Assembly: GCA_937907305.1 (NCBI GenBank)
Contig: CALERQ010000169.1
Location: forward strand, 1 to 21,683
Length of the DNA stretch: 21,683 bases
Direction: 5' to 3'
Source of the DNA: an uncultured Clostridia bacterium
GTDB lineage: Bacteria > Bacillota > Clostridia > Oscillospirales > Ruminococcaceae
Made by a program: the position numbers and the translations under genes. This document shows, in pieces, positions 20,714-21,683 of this stretch; position 1 is the stretch's first letter, and every line of letters starts with the position of its first letter. Below the pieces are notes generated by a model. It did not search any database. It was not told the origin of the DNA and was given only the letters and a program-made list of their open reading frames with translations.

Positions 20714-21683
20714 TTACAGATCCTTGATTTTTTCCCAGACGGGGGACATGGCGCGCAGGCCCTCCACAATGGGCGGTACCTGGGCGATGATATAATCGAT
20801 ATCCTCTTCGGTGGTGAGCTCCGAAAGGGAAAGGCGCAGGCTGCCGTGGGCGACCTCGTGCTTGAGGCCGATGGCCATAAGGACATGGCTGGGGTCCAGC
20901 GAGCCGCTGGTGCAGGCGGAGCCGGAGGAAGCGCAGATACCGGCCATATCCAGCCGCAGCAGCAGCGATTCGCCCTCGATACCCTCGAAGGAGATATTGA
21001 GGTTGCCGGGCAGGCGGTGCTCCCGGCTGCCGTTCAGGCGGGTCTTGGGCAGCCGCAGCAGGGCATCGATCAGGCGATCCCGCATGGCGGTGATGCGGGC
21101 CATGTTTTCTTCCAGGTTGGCGGTCGCCACGGTGATGGCTTCGCCCAAGCCAACGATGGAGGCAATGTTCTCGGTGCCGGCACGGCGTCCCTTTTCCTGC
21201 CCGCCGCCGTCCATGAAGATATTGGGCAGAATGCCCTTCTTGACATACAAAGCGCCGACGCCCTTGGGCGCGTGGAACTTGTGACCGGAAAGGGACAGCA
21301 TATCCACGCCCAGCGCCTTTACATCTACCGGAATGTGACCGACCGCCTGTACCGCGTCGGTGTGGAACCACGCGCCGTGGGCATGGGCAATGGCGGCAAG
21401 CTCCGCAATGGGCTGCACGGTGCCGATCTCGTTATTCGCCAGCATAATGGAAACAAGGGCGGTATCCTCCCGGATCGCCTTTTCCAGCTCAGCGGGGTCT
21501 ACCAGTCCCTCCGCCGTCACCGGCAGATAAGTGACCTCGAAACCTTCTTTCTCCAGCGCCTTGGCGCTGTGCAGTATGGCGTGATGCTCAAACGCCGCGG
21601 TGATCAGGTGCTTTTTGCCCTTTGCTGCCCAGCGGTGCATACTGCCCTTCAGCGCCCAGTTATCCGCCTCGGTGCCGCCGGAG
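20714..21683 (-). CDS. nifS: Cysteine desulfurase, NifS/IscS type (5' end missing)
   Basis: 323 codons are visible; the first part lies beyond the right edge. The enzyme uses pyridoxal phosphate to remove sulfur from cysteine and hand it to the scaffold. SGGTEADNWAL at the edge, HHAIL, ANNEIGTVQPI, HTDAVQAVGH, the cofactor lysine in SLSGHKFHAPKG, RAGTENI and the active cysteine in SSGSACTSG are all in place. The Cys loop is the long (group I, NifS/IscS) type. It is upstream of iscU and co-transcribed. Confidence 0.96.
   Translation of the reverse strand, partial: SGGTEADNWALKGSMHRWAAKGKKHLITAAFEHHAILHSAKALEKEGFEVTYLPVTAEGLVDPAELEKAIREDTALVSIMLANNEIGTVQPIAELAAIAHAHGAWFHTDAVQAVGHIPVDVKALGVDMLSLSGHKFHAPKGVGALYVKKGILPNIFMDGGGQEKGRRAGTENIASIVGLGEAITVATANLEENMARITAMRDRLIDALLRLPKTRLNGSREHRLPGNLNISFEGIEGESLLLRLDMAGICASSGSACTSGSLDPSHVLMAIGLKHEVAHGSLRLSLSELTTEEDIDYIIAQVPPIVEGLRAMSPVWEKIKDL

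Overview
The window is about 21.7 kb of GC-rich DNA from a bacterium, most likely an anaerobic Clostridia member (Bacillota), probably in the Oscillospirales/Ruminococcaceae range. I infer this from the Firmicutes-type deoD, udk, nifS-iscU and FtsX/LolD-like ABC genes, the strong AGGAGG ribosome binding sites, and the many small GC-rich palindromic elements between genes. The genus cannot be fixed from the sequence. I see no rRNA, tRNA, CRISPR array, transposase or phage gene.

Layout. (1) 1-850: the 5' end of deoD (minus strand) and divergent udk (plus), both nucleoside salvage. (2) 900-5047, minus: an ABC ATPase and a very long FtsX-family permease with an external coiled coil. (3) 5227-6715, plus: birA and a NUDIX hydrolase. 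(4) 6892-9562: a lone mdcA-type acyl-carrier/CoA transferase (minus) and a divergent LysR regulator (plus) sharing overlapping promoters. (5) 9733-18743, plus: a nine-kilobase gene string with one good promoter at its head. Its order is DUF1257/Ycf35-like, DUF2997-like, an unknown 146-aa protein, a PflX-like radical SAM enzyme, a Ycf46-like AAA+ ATPase, a large RCC1-like beta-propeller protein (interrupted by an in-frame TAG), a GrpE-like protein and an Hsp70-like protein without a lid. (6) 18863-19456, plus: a PAP2-like membrane protein. (7) 19457-20236: a gene-free stretch full of palindromic repeats. (8) 20237-21683, minus: iscU and the 3' part of nifS.

The most interesting part is section 5. 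The Ycf35/DUF2997/Ycf46 trio is best known from cyanobacteria and plastids, yet here it sits in a presumably non-photosynthetic Firmicute, joined to a dedicated Hsp70/GrpE pair, a beta-propeller protein and a radical SAM enzyme. Tight spacing (ATGA or TGATG overlaps at three junctions) suggests coordinated expression. A reasonable inference is an ATP-driven protein remodelling machine: the AAA+ ATPase and Hsp70 as motors, GrpE-like as exchange factor, the propeller as scaffold or client receptor. No function can be proven from sequence alone.

The spaces between genes hold at least three families of diverged palindromic repeats, each present twice in this window, plus a cluster of hairpins and a 19-bp tandem repeat in front of the grpE-like gene.
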